Shown: positions 30,351 through 42,151 of the stretch, piece by piece
How positions within the stretch are numbered: position 1 is the stretch's first letter
Layout of the letters: each line of letters opens with the position of its first letter
Source: Spirodela intermedia
Lineage: Eukaryota > Streptophyta > Magnoliopsida > Alismatales > Araceae
Assembly (NCBI GenBank): GCA_902729315.2
Contig: LR746281.1
Coordinates: 129,001-193,000, forward strand
Length of the DNA: 64,000 bases
Direction: 5' to 3'
Made by a program: the position numbers and the translations under genes
Notes under the pieces: generated by a model
What the model was told of the DNA's origin: nothing
Databases searched by the model: none
What the model saw: only the letters and a program-made list of their open reading frames with translations

Positions 30351-32574
30351 ACTTGAGAGCTAGGTGCAAGGGGAGGGTGCTTGAGAGATGCCCCGGGTGG
30401 GGTGGTCGATATATACAAGTGGAAAGGAGCTCGGACGGTCCCGCCTTCGGAACGCAGGATGCCAACTGGGGTTAGAGAGATGAATGCATGGAGATACTCT
30501 GCTCCTCGACTGAAGAAAATCATGCGTGAGACATCCTCGTCGTTGCCATCATGAGTAATCCGCTGGTCTTTCTAGGGGAAATTCAGAAGATTCGAAGAAG
30601 AACGAGGTTTGCAGCGCGTTTTACGTGGGTGCCGGGGAGACAGTCCCGGTTGGGAAGGATCGAGTGAGGGTCGTATATGCTTAGAAGCCGGTGTACTTGA
30701 TCATATCATCTTCTCGGAGGGCGACCGAGAAAAAGGAGACTAGGACGGAGATCGAGAGAGATCGACGGCGTGTCGCCGGCCGTGAAAATGAAGCTTGTGC
30801 ACTGACGCCTCTTTCACACAGAATCAAGTGGGTCTGAAAACTGTAGCCTCGGAGTAGCGGGAGATCCTCTTGAAGGGCCCGAAGCTGCTCACGCGAATAT
30901 CCGCATGGAGGGACAGATTTTAACGTGCGCGGCTTCCCTGGTAAAGACTGCTTGATTCTTTCATCAGATCCGTCATCAAATCCCCAAAAAAAATAAAAAA
31001 TAAAATCACGATTGACCTCTGGTGATCCGTGTAACCTTTGTTTCAGCGAGAGCAGCTCAATCGATCACCAGAGAAGCTACGATTTCTGTAAACGAATGCT
31101 ACGAGAAAGTTGGCCGGCGGTATCGATCTCCCCATTACAATAAACAGACGGAAACCCATCCTCTGCACCTGACTTGAGGAGCCTCGATGAGCTCGGTTAG
31201 AGCGGTCGCCTCAAGTATTCTAGCCCACGCTCAGCAGGGCATCCCATAGCAGTCGCCTTCGAGCTCCGATTTGTTTCGATGAGCATCGGAGAAGGGCGGG
31301 AGATACCGACGCAGGTGAATTGGCAGTGAGAGGAGGAGGAAAGGTGACAATGTAGTGGAGAAAAGGATCGACAGCAACACGGGGAGTGGACCCTACGATT
31401 CCTTTCTTGCTGGAGGAAGGTGGAGAGGGACGCGTGAAAAGAAGAGAGACGCAAGGAGAAAGGGCCATGCACCCGCCCTTTATTCCGTGGCAACGGTGTA
31501 CAATTGCGTGGAGAGTGGAGGAGAGGGTTCCCGGTTCCTCCCTCCCCGTGTTTCGGAACGGGTGCAAGTTGTGCCCAGATCGCTTCCGACGATCTTTTCT
31601 ATCTCGAAAATAGCAAACGAGAAGGCCTGAGGGATGAATCCGAAGATGGATCAGCGAGGAGAAGAGGAAGGGGAGGCGAGCGCCTGATCAAGGCCTCCGT
31701 GTCCTTGTTTAGCGTCCACTGGTTTGCCGAAAGTTACATTGTGGGTCCCCGTCGCTTCCGGAGAACGCGGGTTTGCCGGTAAGAACGCCTCCAAAGCGGA
31801 GATGCCGGCCCCCCGGTCGGAGAGGTTCTGTGCTACGGCGGAGACGAGCCATGGAGGAAAATCCAGCGAAGTGGGATCTGTCAGCTGCTGAAATGGTTCG
31901 GGCCCGCAACAACGACGCCGGGGGCCGTCGCCGCCGTCAGCGCGGATTCCCCTCCCTCTCCACCGCCGGTTTTCCATCATACCACGCTGAAGACAGGATC
32001 AGTCACGGTTCACGGATTCCCCGAAAACCCCGAAGAGCAGGCGCGCGATTCCCCACCCAGCCAAATGATCTATGATCCGGACAAGATGAAAAATATTCCA
32101 CGACGCTGTTGATCTTGGCCGGAGGAGGATTCTGGATAGGGGGACCGAGAAAACACGAGGAAAGGTATATGTCCGCATGGAAGATTGCCCCTCTCTTTTT
32201 CTCGGTAATCTCCTCCACTCCGTAAAACACAGACGACCGTCGTCGGTCAACCTGTCTAGCTTCTCAGAGCGCATCTTTTCTTCTTCTGTGCCAGATCGTT
32301 CCTTGGATTTCATTCGCCCACAATCGCCCAATCAGACTCTCTTCTTCGAGCGAGCCAAGCAGAAGATTTCGAAGAAAATATCTTCAATTGGAGGAATAAA
32401 TGTGAGAAAAAAAGGGGGGAAATTGGAGAAAACAAAGAGAATTTAAATCTCAAGAAATTTCACGGGGTTCTTCTTCATCCATGATTGAGCTCAGTAAGCT
32501 ATCACACATCCGTACGCCAACTTTGTACAGGCCAGCTATGCAGGGAGTCTTCCCATTCGATGGCTGACGTCAAT
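30351..32574. other. Intergenic region between the pseudo-HPt start and the kinesin stop
   Basis: About 2.2 kb that should contain the HPt promoter and the KIN-10A 3' UTR, both minus-strand. No protein family, RNA gene or transposon was recognised. Open frames at 31197-31567 and 31651-32075 have no family motif. A tRNA A-box-like stretch near 31187-31203 lacks a B-box and cannot fold as a tRNA. Confidence 0.45.
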
Positions 32575-34364
32575 CTAGAAGATGTCTGTCTGGAAGAAGC
32601 AGTCGTCTATCTTCGACAACGGTGTGACGGCATCAACGAGAATCCTATTCTCCAACGGGCTGAAAGGAAGGTGGCGGACCCCGGCGGCCGACTGCTGGGT
32701 CATCATCGTCTTGGTGGGGCGTAAGCAAGCAAGATATCCGCCGAGCAGGTTGTTGCGGGCGGGGAGCTTGCTTACTTGGAAAGTGGCCTCGCTTTCCTTG
32801 GCAACTGGAGCGCCGGCGGGATCCTGTCAGAAAAAGGCGTTAATTAATCGGTAGATGCTCAATTCAAACACCTTCAGTGTTTTCACTGAAAACAAGAGAG
32901 AGAGAGAGAGAGAGAGCGAGAGGGAGCGCACCCTGAGCGAGAGAAACGTGAATTCTTCTTGACCGGCGTCCATTTCATCGAGTTGGGCTTCGATCAGCTT
33001 CCTTAGTTCAGCAAGATTCGAGTCCTCTAAAACCTTGAGTTTCTTGATCAGATTATTCCCAGAAGAGTCTCCCGATGACGCCTCCCATTTCACGTAGACA
33101 TCCTGCAGGGCATCAACCCCGGCGGGTCCATCGTTCTCCTTCTCTGAAGATGTGTTTCTCTTGGGCATTTGCTGCCGCAGCAAGGATTTAGATAGGTCAT
33201 CAACTGATGGAACTGGGCCTTCTGCCAGCCTGGAGTCGTGTTGAGGAGGAGGAAGGGCCTGGGACTCCAATTCCGGGGTGACGACTGCAGTCTCAGGTTT
33301 GCTTACAGCGAAGATCTTAGCGTGTTTACCGAGATCCCTGTGACTCCCACAGAGCCTGAATATGTTATGGATTCTCGTTCTTCGGGCAGAATCGGCGTCG
33401 CCTGCGCCATCCGAGCTCACACTCTTTCCGCCGCTGAATGGGTCATCTTCTACAACCTCCTTTTCCACCACCTCTTGCTCTGCACCTTCGGACTCTTCTT
33501 CCTCCTCGTTCGCTTCAAAGACGGTGCTCAATAACACCTTCTCGGTGAACATCGCTGCAGCTATGTCATCGTCCTCTTCCATTCCCAGACAGCACGGAGC
33601 GTCGACGAAGCGGCTTGGATGATTGCGGCGAGGATCCTCTCTTATTTCTTTCACGTCATCACAGCAGGGCGGTTGATGATAATCGCCTGTATCCAGCTCC
33701 ATTGACTTCTCCATCCCTGCATCACCTTCTGAATATAGTTCAGACAGGCGGTTCATGAATCTGCCGCCTATTAGATAGAGCGATGGGTCGTCTCCCATTT
33801 GACCATTCTGGCCAGCCCTGCCGCTACCCTTCCCGCGTTCCTCATCCCCCAGATGCTGCCGCAGGATCCCGAGCTCCTCTTCCTGCCGCTGCACCTTCGC
33901 TTCCATCTTCTCAAGCTCCAGTCTTAGCGTCAGAGTCCTCTCGTCGACTATTGATCTGATCTCTTCTTCCTTGAGCGCCTTCCCCCGGAGCTCCATCGCC
34001 GTCAGCTTAGCCCTCAGGTCGGCCACTTCTCCCTCCTTCCTCACCAGCTCTCTGTTGACCTGATCAAGTTCCTTCCCCTTGACCTTGTTCTCCGTCTGCA
34101 GTTTGCTGATGAACTGGTTCATCGCCACGATTCTCGCACCCAGAGCTAGGGACGACGATTCCTGCGAGTTCGCCCTGCAAGGGTTCGCCATGTGGGGGGC
34201 ACGGACGATGCACTTCGCCTTGGCGCCGTACTCGAGAGTCGAGACCGTCTTGTGGATCTCCCGAGGGTCGGGACTCGCACAGAGGATCATCAAAATCTTT
34301 GACTTGTCATCTTCGAATGAGTCCTACGAGGAGGAAGATGATAAAAACACGAAGAATCCTTCTT

Positions 34365-34402
<38 letters not shown>

Positions 34403-35834
34403 ATTCAAAGAAAGATTTCTTAGGGCACATGGAATCGAAAGGCAGGGGAGGGATTCCCCACCTGTAGGAGCAAGGTCAGCTTGCTGTCTCTGAAGGGGAC
34501 GTGAGAATCCCCATTTGCAATCGACTCGACAACCCTTTTCAGAGCTATATTTCCTTGGTTGATCTTACCAGTCTGCATATATAATTCAGAAACATGTTGA
34601 GCATGAATTGACGAACTGGGTTTTTTTTCTTCCTCTTCTTCGAAAACGCTTGTACAAAAGGAAAAAAATTCGCGATAATCATAAGAGGGTTCAGCGGATA
34701 GGGAACCACTGTGACCTGCAATTTCGCCTCCAAGCCAGACTGCCCAGCCTGCTCGATGTTCTCGGAGCCCGCCATATCGACGAGCATCAGCCGTCCCCCC
34801 ACCGAGGGGACGTCCAAGATTATCTGTCAGAACCCAAATAAGGTGAGGATTCGACGAGAAGATTCTGCGAGCAGAGAAGGGAGGGGTATTAAGCTAGGAT
34901 CAGGAGGTGGGGCCGGAGGGGGAGGAGCCCACCAGGCAATGGCTCCTGGAGCTCCTCTCGTTGCAGAGCGTGCTCCTCACGATCCTCCTCTTCTCCACTT
35001 TGGCGACTTCTCTGGATATCTTTTCAGCCTCATTCCCGCAGATGAATGAAGCGTTCTTCGCCCTCTTCGCCATCACCTCCAACCTCACCTGCCCGCATTG
35101 GAAGATCAGAAAAAAAGTAAATTTCCTAATTCAGCCCTTCTAAAGAGCCCTCCAAACTCGAATATGGCGCTCACCTTGGGCGTGCTTCCCTTAGGGAGCC
35201 CGGCATTGGGCCCGGCTCCATTGGTCCCAGGGAGAAGATCGTAGATCTCCTCGTTGTATATTTCCAGGACGGCGACCTGGACGAAGATCCCTCCGCCGTC
35301 GTCGCAGTCCTCCTTCCGCCGCAGGATATCCCTCAGGGCTCTGTAGACGATCCCTGGCTGGTTGATGCATCCGAACATGGTGTGGCTCTTCCCCGACCCC
35401 GTCGGCCCGTACATCATGATAGTGCACTTGCCGCCCGACTTCACGCTGGCGATCCTCGACTCCACGAACCGCTTGTAGAACCCTTCGAGGCCCTCGCCTT
35501 CGCCGGCGACGGAGACGCCGTCAAGGCTGAAATCGCGGTGGCCCATTTCGGTGCGCACCCGCACCAGAGTTCCCTCCGGCGAGATCTCCAGCGGGGAAGG
35601 GAATAGCTTCTTCTCCCCACCGCTCCGGTCGGGATGATCGCGGATGCGGCCGACGACCTCCACGGGATGCTCTGCGGGGACGGCGCCATTTTCCCTGCCG
35701 GTGGCGAGCGGGCTCGGCGTCACGGCGACGTGGGGGTTCTTCATGCCGGAGAAGTGTAGGCGGTGCTTGGCTTGCGGGGTCCTCGTCGGCGTCATCTGCT
35801 CCTTAGACGGCCGGCACGACGGCGTCGGCGCCAT
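32575..35834 (-). CDS. KIN10A: Kinesin-like protein KIN-10A (phragmoplast-associated kinesin-related protein 2)
   Basis: A plant kinesin that carries Golgi-derived vesicles along phragmoplast microtubules during cytokinesis (known for Arabidopsis PAKRP2). Six exons: 35834-35175, 35088-34933, 34823-34716, 34572-34462, 34323-32932 and 32823-32575. They give 891 residues; PAKRP2 is about 870. The start MAPTPS and PTRTPQAKHRLHFS fit the family. The motor domain shows EVVGRIRDHPDR, the P-loop GPTGSGKS (143-150), switch I NERSSRSH (263-270), switch II LVDMAGSE (286-293), VPFRDSKLTLLLQDSFEDD and LEYGAKAKCIVR. Then come coiled-coil segments rich in Glu/Lys, an acidic region around STVFEANEEEEE, RIHNIFRLCGSHRDL, DVYVKWEA, and a C-terminal PVAKESEATFQ and LPFSPLENRI that match PAKRP2. 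An exact MSA element lies upstream. All introns are GT-AG and phase 0. Confidence 0.95.
32891..32920. repeat. (GA)n run in the last intron of KIN-10A
   Basis: GA dinucleotides on the plus strand (CT in gene orientation) lie between exons 5 and 6, beginning about 10 bases after the exon 5 donor. Non-coding in the spliced model. Confidence 0.8.
34365..34403. repeat. (ATC)n microsatellite in KIN-10A intron 4
   Basis: Thirteen ATC units on the plus strand (GAT in gene orientation) in the intron between exons 4 and 5. Likely length-variable and useful as a marker. Confidence 0.92.
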
Positions 35835-36771
35835 CTGCGAGCGAGGAAACGGGAACCCCCCTCCTCCTCCTCGGATTTCTCGCTGCGAATTTGAGGAAAG
35901 TCGGCTTCTTTGAATTCTGGGTGGGGGGAGAGAGAGAGAGAGAGAGAGGGTGTTAGAACCAGAAGAACAGAGGGAGGTGGGGGTGGTGGGCTCGGGAGAG
36001 AACCAAGGCCCAGGGAGTGAATTCGAATGGAATATAGCCGTTGGAGCAAGCGGCCCAACGTCCGCATTGTCAAGTCCAAATTTCAGTTATACCCAGAAAA
36101 ATGTCCCCCGTTTCCCAGATGCCCTAGCAAATACATCGTGACACCTGGACTTTTTTATTTTATTTATTTCTATTAATATTTCGGGTTCCTCTCGCAGACG
36201 CTGTCCGACGTCTGGTCGTGGTGCGGCGGAGGGGACGCCGGGGGTCAGCGGAAATTGTGGCCGAAAATTAATTACCGGTTTAAACGCTCGACTAATCTTT
36301 CGTGGAAACTGCACGGGCTTGCGCGTGACATTCGGTTGGAGACGGTCAACGGCATTCACTGGGACACTGATTTGTCTGCTGTCAGCCGGCTGCCATTGGT
36401 CGCCGTTGACTCGTCATTCCCAGCCCTACCCCTCTGCGTGGAGGCGAGGATTTTCCGGCTGCCTTTAACTCGGAGGATGGTAGGACGGTGGTGGCCGTTG
36501 ACTTGAAGGCATGCTTCTTCCTGCACCAAGCTTTGGATGATCCGCCGCCGCCTGGTGGGTGAGAGCAGGAGGAGGAGGAAGAAGAAGCTTCCTTCAGGGA
36601 AGTTCCGACCCGCATTCGCCTGCACCATCGTAGCTAGGTGCTTCAAGCGATCGAATATGGATATGGAGAACTGCACAGGAAAAGAGGAGGTTCGATTCCT
36701 GTTTCCCTGAACTCGGTCGGTCGCTCACAGGGCGAAGAGAAGAGGGCGGCGGAGCACCGGCGAATCTGGAA
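35835..36771. other. Divergent promoter region between KIN-10A and the ankyrin protein
   Basis: About 0.94 kb between two start codons pointing outwards. A GA run at 35930-35948 lies about 100 bp upstream of the KIN-10A ATG, probably in its leader. The MSA element at 36035-36045 and several further AACGG/CCGTT cores (near 36348 and 36499) lie in the same region. No coding sequence was recognised. Confidence 0.55.
36035..36045 (-). promoter_or_regulatory. MSA element (TCCAACGGCTA) upstream of KIN-10A
   Basis: Read on the minus strand, this 11-mer fits the mitosis-specific activator consensus YCYAACGGYYA at every position. MSA elements are bound by three-repeat MYB (MYB3R) factors and drive G2/M-phase expression. 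It lies about 200 bp upstream of the ATG of a phragmoplast kinesin, in the right orientation, which is the kind of gene expected to have one. Confidence 0.7.
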
Positions 36772-39741
36772 ATGGAGGATCTTTCCCGGTACGCCCACAG
36801 CCCCGCACACCTGGCCGTCGCCGGCAGAGACCACGCCTCCCTCCGGCGTATCGTCGCCGCTCTTCCGCGCCTCCCGCAAGCTGGAGAGGTCGCCACCAGA
36901 GAGGAGTCCATAGCGGCTGAGCACACAGCGGACGTCGTCTCTGCAGCCATCGACCGGCGAGATGTCCCCGGCCGGGAGACCCCTCTCCACCTCACCGTCC
37001 GCCTGAGAGACCCTGTATCGGCGGAGATCCTCATGTCCGCCGGCGCCGACTGGACGCTGCAGAACGAGCGCGGGTGGTCCGCCTTCCAGGAGGCAGTTTG
37101 CACTGGCGAGGACGCCATAGCGAGGATCATCGCCAGGCACTGCCATCCCCTCTCTTGGGCCAAGTGGTGCAGGCGGCTCCCTCTGATCGTCTCCTCCGTC
37201 GCCGCGATCCGGGATTTCTACATGGAGATCTCGTTCCACTTCGAGAGCTCCGTCATCCCGTTCATCGGTCGGATTGCTCCCTCCGACACGTACCGGATAT
37301 GGAAGCAAGGTTCGAACGTCCGCGCGGACACGACTCTCGCTGGGTTTGACGGATTCTGCATCCAGAGATCGGACCAGACGTTCTTGTTCTTCGGCGAGGG
37401 CCTGCCGTCGGAGGATGGTTGGGATCGTCCATCGGCTGCTGCCACTGGCTCCCTGCTCTTGCTCGCTCACAGGGAGAAGGAGATCACCGATACTCTGCGA
37501 GGAGCTGGGGCCCAGCCTACGGAGATGGAGGTGGCCCAGGAGATCGCTTCCATGTTTCAGACCAACATGTACCGGCCTGGGATCGACGTCACGCAGGCGG
37601 AGCTCGTCCCCCATCTGAACTGGCGGCGGCAGGAGAGGACGGAGATGGTCGGGCCGTGGAAGGCCAAGGTGTACGACATGCTTCGTGTGGTGATGAGCGT
37701 CAAGTCGAGAAAGGTTCCTGGTGCGCCGACGGAGGAGGAGCTGATTGCGGCAGCCACTGACGAGGAGATGACGTCGTATGATGGATTGGATGATATCTTG
37801 ACAACGGAAGAGAGGAAGCAGCTGGATTCTGCCCTCAAGGCGGAGGACTTGGAGGATGCCGACGAGAACGAGGATCATGGGACTTGTGGCGGCGACGCCG
37901 GCGCCTTCGGCTTCGACAATCATAACTGTGAATCTAGTGGGGTCTCTGAGGAGAGGAGGAGCTGGTTTTCTTGGAGCTGCAAGAAGGCACCGAAAAACAG
38001 AGCGGATGAACTTGATGACGCGAGAACATCGAAGTTGTCGCTAGAGAATGGCGGCGAGAAGCTTGAAATGGTAGAGTCGGATACAGAGAAAGCTAACACG
38101 CAGAAGACGAAGAAGAAGATGATGATGATGACGAAGAAGAAGAAGGAGAAGGAGAAGGAGAAGAAGAAGAAGAAGAAGAGCGCATCTCCAGACGACCCTT
38201 ACAAGCACGAGAGTGAATACAAGAAGGGCCTGAGGCCATCTCTGTGGCTGACACCAGATTTCCCACTTCAAACAGAGGAGCTGCTGCCTTTGCTCGATGT
38301 ACTGGCAAACAAGGTGAAGGCTATAAGGAGGCTCAGGGAGCTTCTGACTACTAAGCTACCTCAAGGAACGTTTCCGGTGAAGGTATTTCAACCAACCGCT
38401 CACAAGATTTCTTTCAGACTCTCCTTTCTTTACCTGTTTTGCCATCTCAACATCCTCCTTCTGTTCAACCTTGCTTTATGATCGTTTATCAAGCACAACT
38501 CCGTTTTTTTTTTTTCTGAGGAAGAGAAATAATCCGCAATACTTAGCTGGTTAGTTCGAACGGTTGACTAAATTTAGACACGACTGACCCGATCATGACT
38601 AAAGTCAAATAGCTTATGGGTCGAGGCTATGTCGGATGGAGCGTGGAACGGTAAAGGGGAGCGAGGGGGCATTAAGATTATGATTGTCTCGGCATCACTG
38701 GCGTTGGATGTGGTACTCTGTTCACTGGTTTTGGAATTTGGGTCGGGGAATTTTCTGGTGTAAGTGATGAAATAAAAATCTCACCGAAGAACAAGAATCC
38801 AGGGAAGCGAAATTATTCGTCTCCAGGCTCTCCCCCGGAGACGGAGACGTGGGGAGGGGAGACTCCGAGATTATTCGATGAAATGGCTGGATGGCCATGT
38901 TTTGGATAGGTAGAAGGTCTTCTAGAGTGGGAGGGCGCTTCTGCTTTTCTTTCATGCAATCCTTCAAACCATGGTGAAATTCACGAGGAATCAGATGATC
39001 AGAAGGTTAAAACAGAGGGATGGCCTTTTCTTTGATGACGAGGAGGAGAGAACCGTGCATGATTTTAGATGGGTTTGTGTGGTTAGTATGGATTACAAGA
39101 GTTCTTGTGGAGTTACTGTGGGAATTGTGTTCGTAGACCAGATAATGTACATCCCCCGGTCTTTATCCACTCCATTTTAACGAATATAAATCGCAATTTT
39201 GTTCTCAATCTATTGAATATATCGGACGTCATAAACCTCCATTTGATTTTCTCTTCTCACGCCATCACTGGCATCATCAATGGGTTCCGTGAAGCGCTGG
39301 CAGACTGTTTTCTCACCCTCCAATGCATGCCATGCCGGCTTACTCCAGGTTGCCATCCCTATCGTCCCAACTATTCGGGTCGTAGTGACCTTCACAAAAT
39401 TTGAGCAACTCCAACCAAGGAGCGAGCTTCTTACCCCAGAATCCAGCCCCGCCGATTCGTCAGAGTGCAGAACCAGCGAAGCGGGGACCTCCAGTTCGTG
39501 GTACTCTTGGATTGGAGGAAGCCACGGTGGGCAGTCTAGTGAAGATGGCAGAGATCGAAGCTGGAAGGATGAAGTCGACCCATTCCGCATTCCATCAGAC
39601 TACACCTGGGTCGACGCCGACGAAACGAAGCAGAGGATGAGCGGCAAGAAAGCCAAACCCAAGAAAGCGAGCAGCAATTGCCATGCCACTAAAACCGTAG
39701 AGACCCAGAAGTTGGAAAATGGCTTTGACGGGTTAGACTGA
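36772..39741 (+). CDS. Ankyrin-repeat protein with GPCR-chaperone domain (ANKRD13-like)
   Basis: Resembles the plant ankyrin proteins At1g04780/At3g04470, related to animal ANKRD13 proteins that act in ubiquitin-dependent membrane-protein trafficking; plant function is not established. Two exons, 36772-38382 and 39349-39741, separated by a 966-bp GT-AG intron, give 667 residues. Ankyrin units lie near the N-terminus (SPAHLAVAGRDHASLRRIVAAL about 10-31; ETPLHLTVRLRDPVSAEILM about 70-89; DWTLQNERGWSAFQEAV). The GPCR-chaperone domain follows, with DFYMEISFHFESSVIPF, GSNVRADTTLAGFDG, WKAKVYDM, and DPYKHESEYKKGLRPSLWLT. It ends with exon 2: VAIPIVPTIRVVVTFTKFE and DPFRIPSDYTWVDADETKQR. Between domain halves is a low-complexity Met/Lys/Glu tract from AAG/GAG repeats (38104-38180). 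The long antisense frame across exon 1 is a GC-driven shadow. Confidence 0.93.
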
Positions 39742-40157
39742 AGAATTCAGGTGAGGTTTCTTTGGATTTGAGCTCCAATGGAAGCTGGAGTTGTGCTTTG
39801 TTTGGAGAGGTCACCGTCGATTCTGAAACCCTGATCTTGGTTAGCTTGTGGAGAACCAGGTGGCCACGCCTACCCCCTCCTCCTACCATTCGCATCGTCT
39901 CTGCGCCACAAACCGGAGCACAGGAAGAGGAAGGCGCTATCCACAGCCGCCGGGGCGCCTGAGGACGAAAGGGTACGTCATTTTAACCAGCAGAGAGTGG
40001 CGGCCCCGAGGAATTACGGGGCTCTCTTCTCTTGAGCTCCATCAAGATTACCGGAGGATTAAGAGTTCTTTCATTTCGACGAAGGGCTCCATTCAAGAGT
40101 CATTCAGACTGCTGCCAGATTGAGCGTTAAGTACGCCGTTTGTATGGCTAATTGATG

Positions 40158-40160
<3 letters not shown>

Positions 40161-40204
<44 letters not shown>
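40161..40204. repeat. (CT)22 microsatellite
   Basis: Uninterrupted CT dinucleotides in the 3' flank of the ankyrin gene, at the left edge of the AT-rich block. Confidence 0.97.
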
Positions 40205-40205
<1 letters not shown>

Positions 40206-41606
40206 GATCAAGTAATTGTGTCTCCTATAGGCAACCCTACAGATCCTTTGATTGCTATACTTATGTCACCCGTGTATACAATCCACCTTCCTTTTTTAAT
40301 GCTACTGCAAGGCCAGGATTCATGATATTTCTTTGAGTTTCATTTGATTGAATAATACTACGTTTAGTTAAGGCATGTAATCTTCCACGTTGCTCATTAA
40401 AGGCTTTAGATAAATAAAACAAGGATTGATGTAACGTCAACTCTTAACAATGAAACATAGTTGACAAGACTCACGAGGGTTTTCGAAGGAATAACTTCAT
40501 GTCAACTCCCCATAATAAGTATTTGATAAACACTTTGTATTTGCTCGAGATATCAAAATATTATGGAAGCTAATGTGAGTTGATGCAACCCAGAGACTAT
40601 TGATTTTAAGGAGGATGCAAGAGGAACCAAGAGGAAGGAGGAGGAGGAGGAGGAGGGGTAGATTAATTGGTATTTTATTCAAATTATGGAACCCAAGTCT
40701 CTAGTGATTTTTAGCTTACTTGCCTTATTCATCTCCTTCAAAGAGCACATCACTAGATTGCAATAAAAATGTGGTACAAACACTAATCAACAAGACTTTA
40801 ATTAGTCTCCAATCTAGATAATTAGTGGAACCCCTTAATTCATTGTGTATTTAGTGGAGCAAGTCTAGTGATTGAGGTCAACCCTAAAAATAGGGTCACT
40901 TCCTATATAAATCTGAAGAACCAAAAAAAGGGATAACAATTCTGCTAATAAAAAATAGGAATTAAACCATTACTAATTTACCAACTCTCTTTGTGCCATG
41001 GCCATATGTAATCCAATAGTAAGTGTATATATATCTAGATTTTTATTTTTTTTGAGTTACCAGATACAAAGTCTTTGATTATTTCTCTACGGTGATGTAC
41101 TTTATTATTTATAAGGTAGAAAATGATAAGATGTTGGTAGTTAATTTTTTTTTCTAAATAAATGTTTTCCTTGCTTGGAGTTCCACAAATATATTAGTTA
41201 TGATCAAGATAAAAAAAAAATTCTCTTATTTCTAACATACTATTTGAAAGAGATTTAATTTATATTTGAAATTTAGAAACATTAATTACCCTCCAATTAA
41301 CAACAGTTTTATCATTTATATTTTAAGAGATGAATCAACAACAATTTAGAAACATTAATTAATTTATCCTCCAATCAACAACAATTTTGGTTTTCAACAA
41401 GAATGAAAATTTGCATCCTATCATATGGTAAATTACTCTATAGATCAATCTCTATTTTCAATTATTACTATTTTTCTCTAGGACTTCTTTTAGATTTGCT
41501 ACCTCTACTAATTATTCTAGAAACTAGTACTAATTCTCCTATAATGCAATTCATGAAAGTGTGAAACATTACTTTTAGTCCACAAGGCATCAATATACAG
41601 TGTATA

Positions 41607-41609
<3 letters not shown>

Positions 41610-41668
<59 letters not shown>
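41610..41668. repeat. (GA)n microsatellite, about 29 units
   Basis: Uninterrupted GA dinucleotides at the right side of the AT-rich block, about 480 bp upstream of the pTAC5 start codon. The longest simple repeat in the window. Confidence 0.97.
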
Positions 41669-41674
<6 letters not shown>

Positions 41675-41946
41675 TAAGCTTGGGTCAAAGAACTGTTAGC
41701 CATTATGCAAAGCAACATCTTTCAATCTTTAATGTCGATGATATATATGATTATTGTGTAAAGCCTCTTAAGGCCCAATAATTAATTATTTTGAAACATG
41801 CAAGATTAATGAGAAAGGCCAACTACTTTTCTATTATTAAATGTTATCTGACTGAGAAGAACGACTTATTTCGATATGTTTAAATTCCCCCACATCGTAC
41901 TAGCTATCAATCGTTAGGAGGAGACGATTATACGTTGACCACGCAA

Positions 41947-41997
41947 CCTTCACTAACTAGGTGAAGGCTTCACTAGTTAGTGAAGGCTTCACTAGTA
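41947..41997. repeat. Palindromic and directly repeated element upstream of pTAC5
   Basis: The arms CCTTCACTAACTAG (41947-41960) and CTAGTTAGTGAAGG (41973-41986) are perfect reverse complements around a 12-base centre that is itself nearly palindromic. The 15-mer GAAGGCTTCACTAGT also occurs twice, at 41963-41977 and 41983-41997. It could be a target-site scar, a regulatory hairpin or a MITE remnant; nothing here decides. Confidence 0.85.
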
Positions 41998-42151
41998 CCA
42001 TGCCGGAACTCAGAAGATCGACCCGTCATGGGGTGTGGTTTAACTAAATTGTTCCAAGGAATCATCGCACCGGGGCCAATCCGTCGAAGTGCCTCTCCGT
42101 CTTCAACCCCCCCCCACCCTCCTCTCTCTCTCCCCTTCCTGTTCTTCTCCC

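Larger units (their letters stand above)
39742..42151. other. AT-rich intergenic region between the ankyrin protein and pTAC5
   Basis: About 2.4 kb, the largest gap in the window that is not part of a gene. From about 40,250 to 41,900 it is strikingly AT-rich compared with its GC-rich neighbours, with no open frame above 61 codons. It contains long CT and GA microsatellites and, at its right end, a palindromic repeat. The composition would fit decayed transposon sequence, but no terminal repeats or conserved protein motifs were found. Confidence 0.5.

Noticed and set aside
31187..31225. A-box-like GAGCTCGGTTAGAGC resembling a tRNA D-arm
   Set aside because: No B-box follows and the cloverleaf does not close.
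34079..34423. Plus-strand frame ending in a His run
   Set aside because: Antisense to KIN-10A exon 5, and the His run is only the intronic ATC microsatellite.
36688..36698. Perfect tRNA B-box-like GGTTCGATTCC
   Set aside because: No A-box at the right distance and no complementary acceptor or T-arm stems, so no tRNA can be drawn.
36643..37923. Minus-strand open frame of 426 codons antisense to the ankyrin gene
   Set aside because: It lies opposite a well-supported GC-rich exon, has no recognisable motif and starts at a non-ATG-like position; a typical antisense shadow.
41400..41590. Possible Copia retrotransposon remnant on the minus strand
   Set aside because: Only vague resemblance; no conserved protease, integrase or reverse-transcriptase motif and no long terminal repeats were seen.
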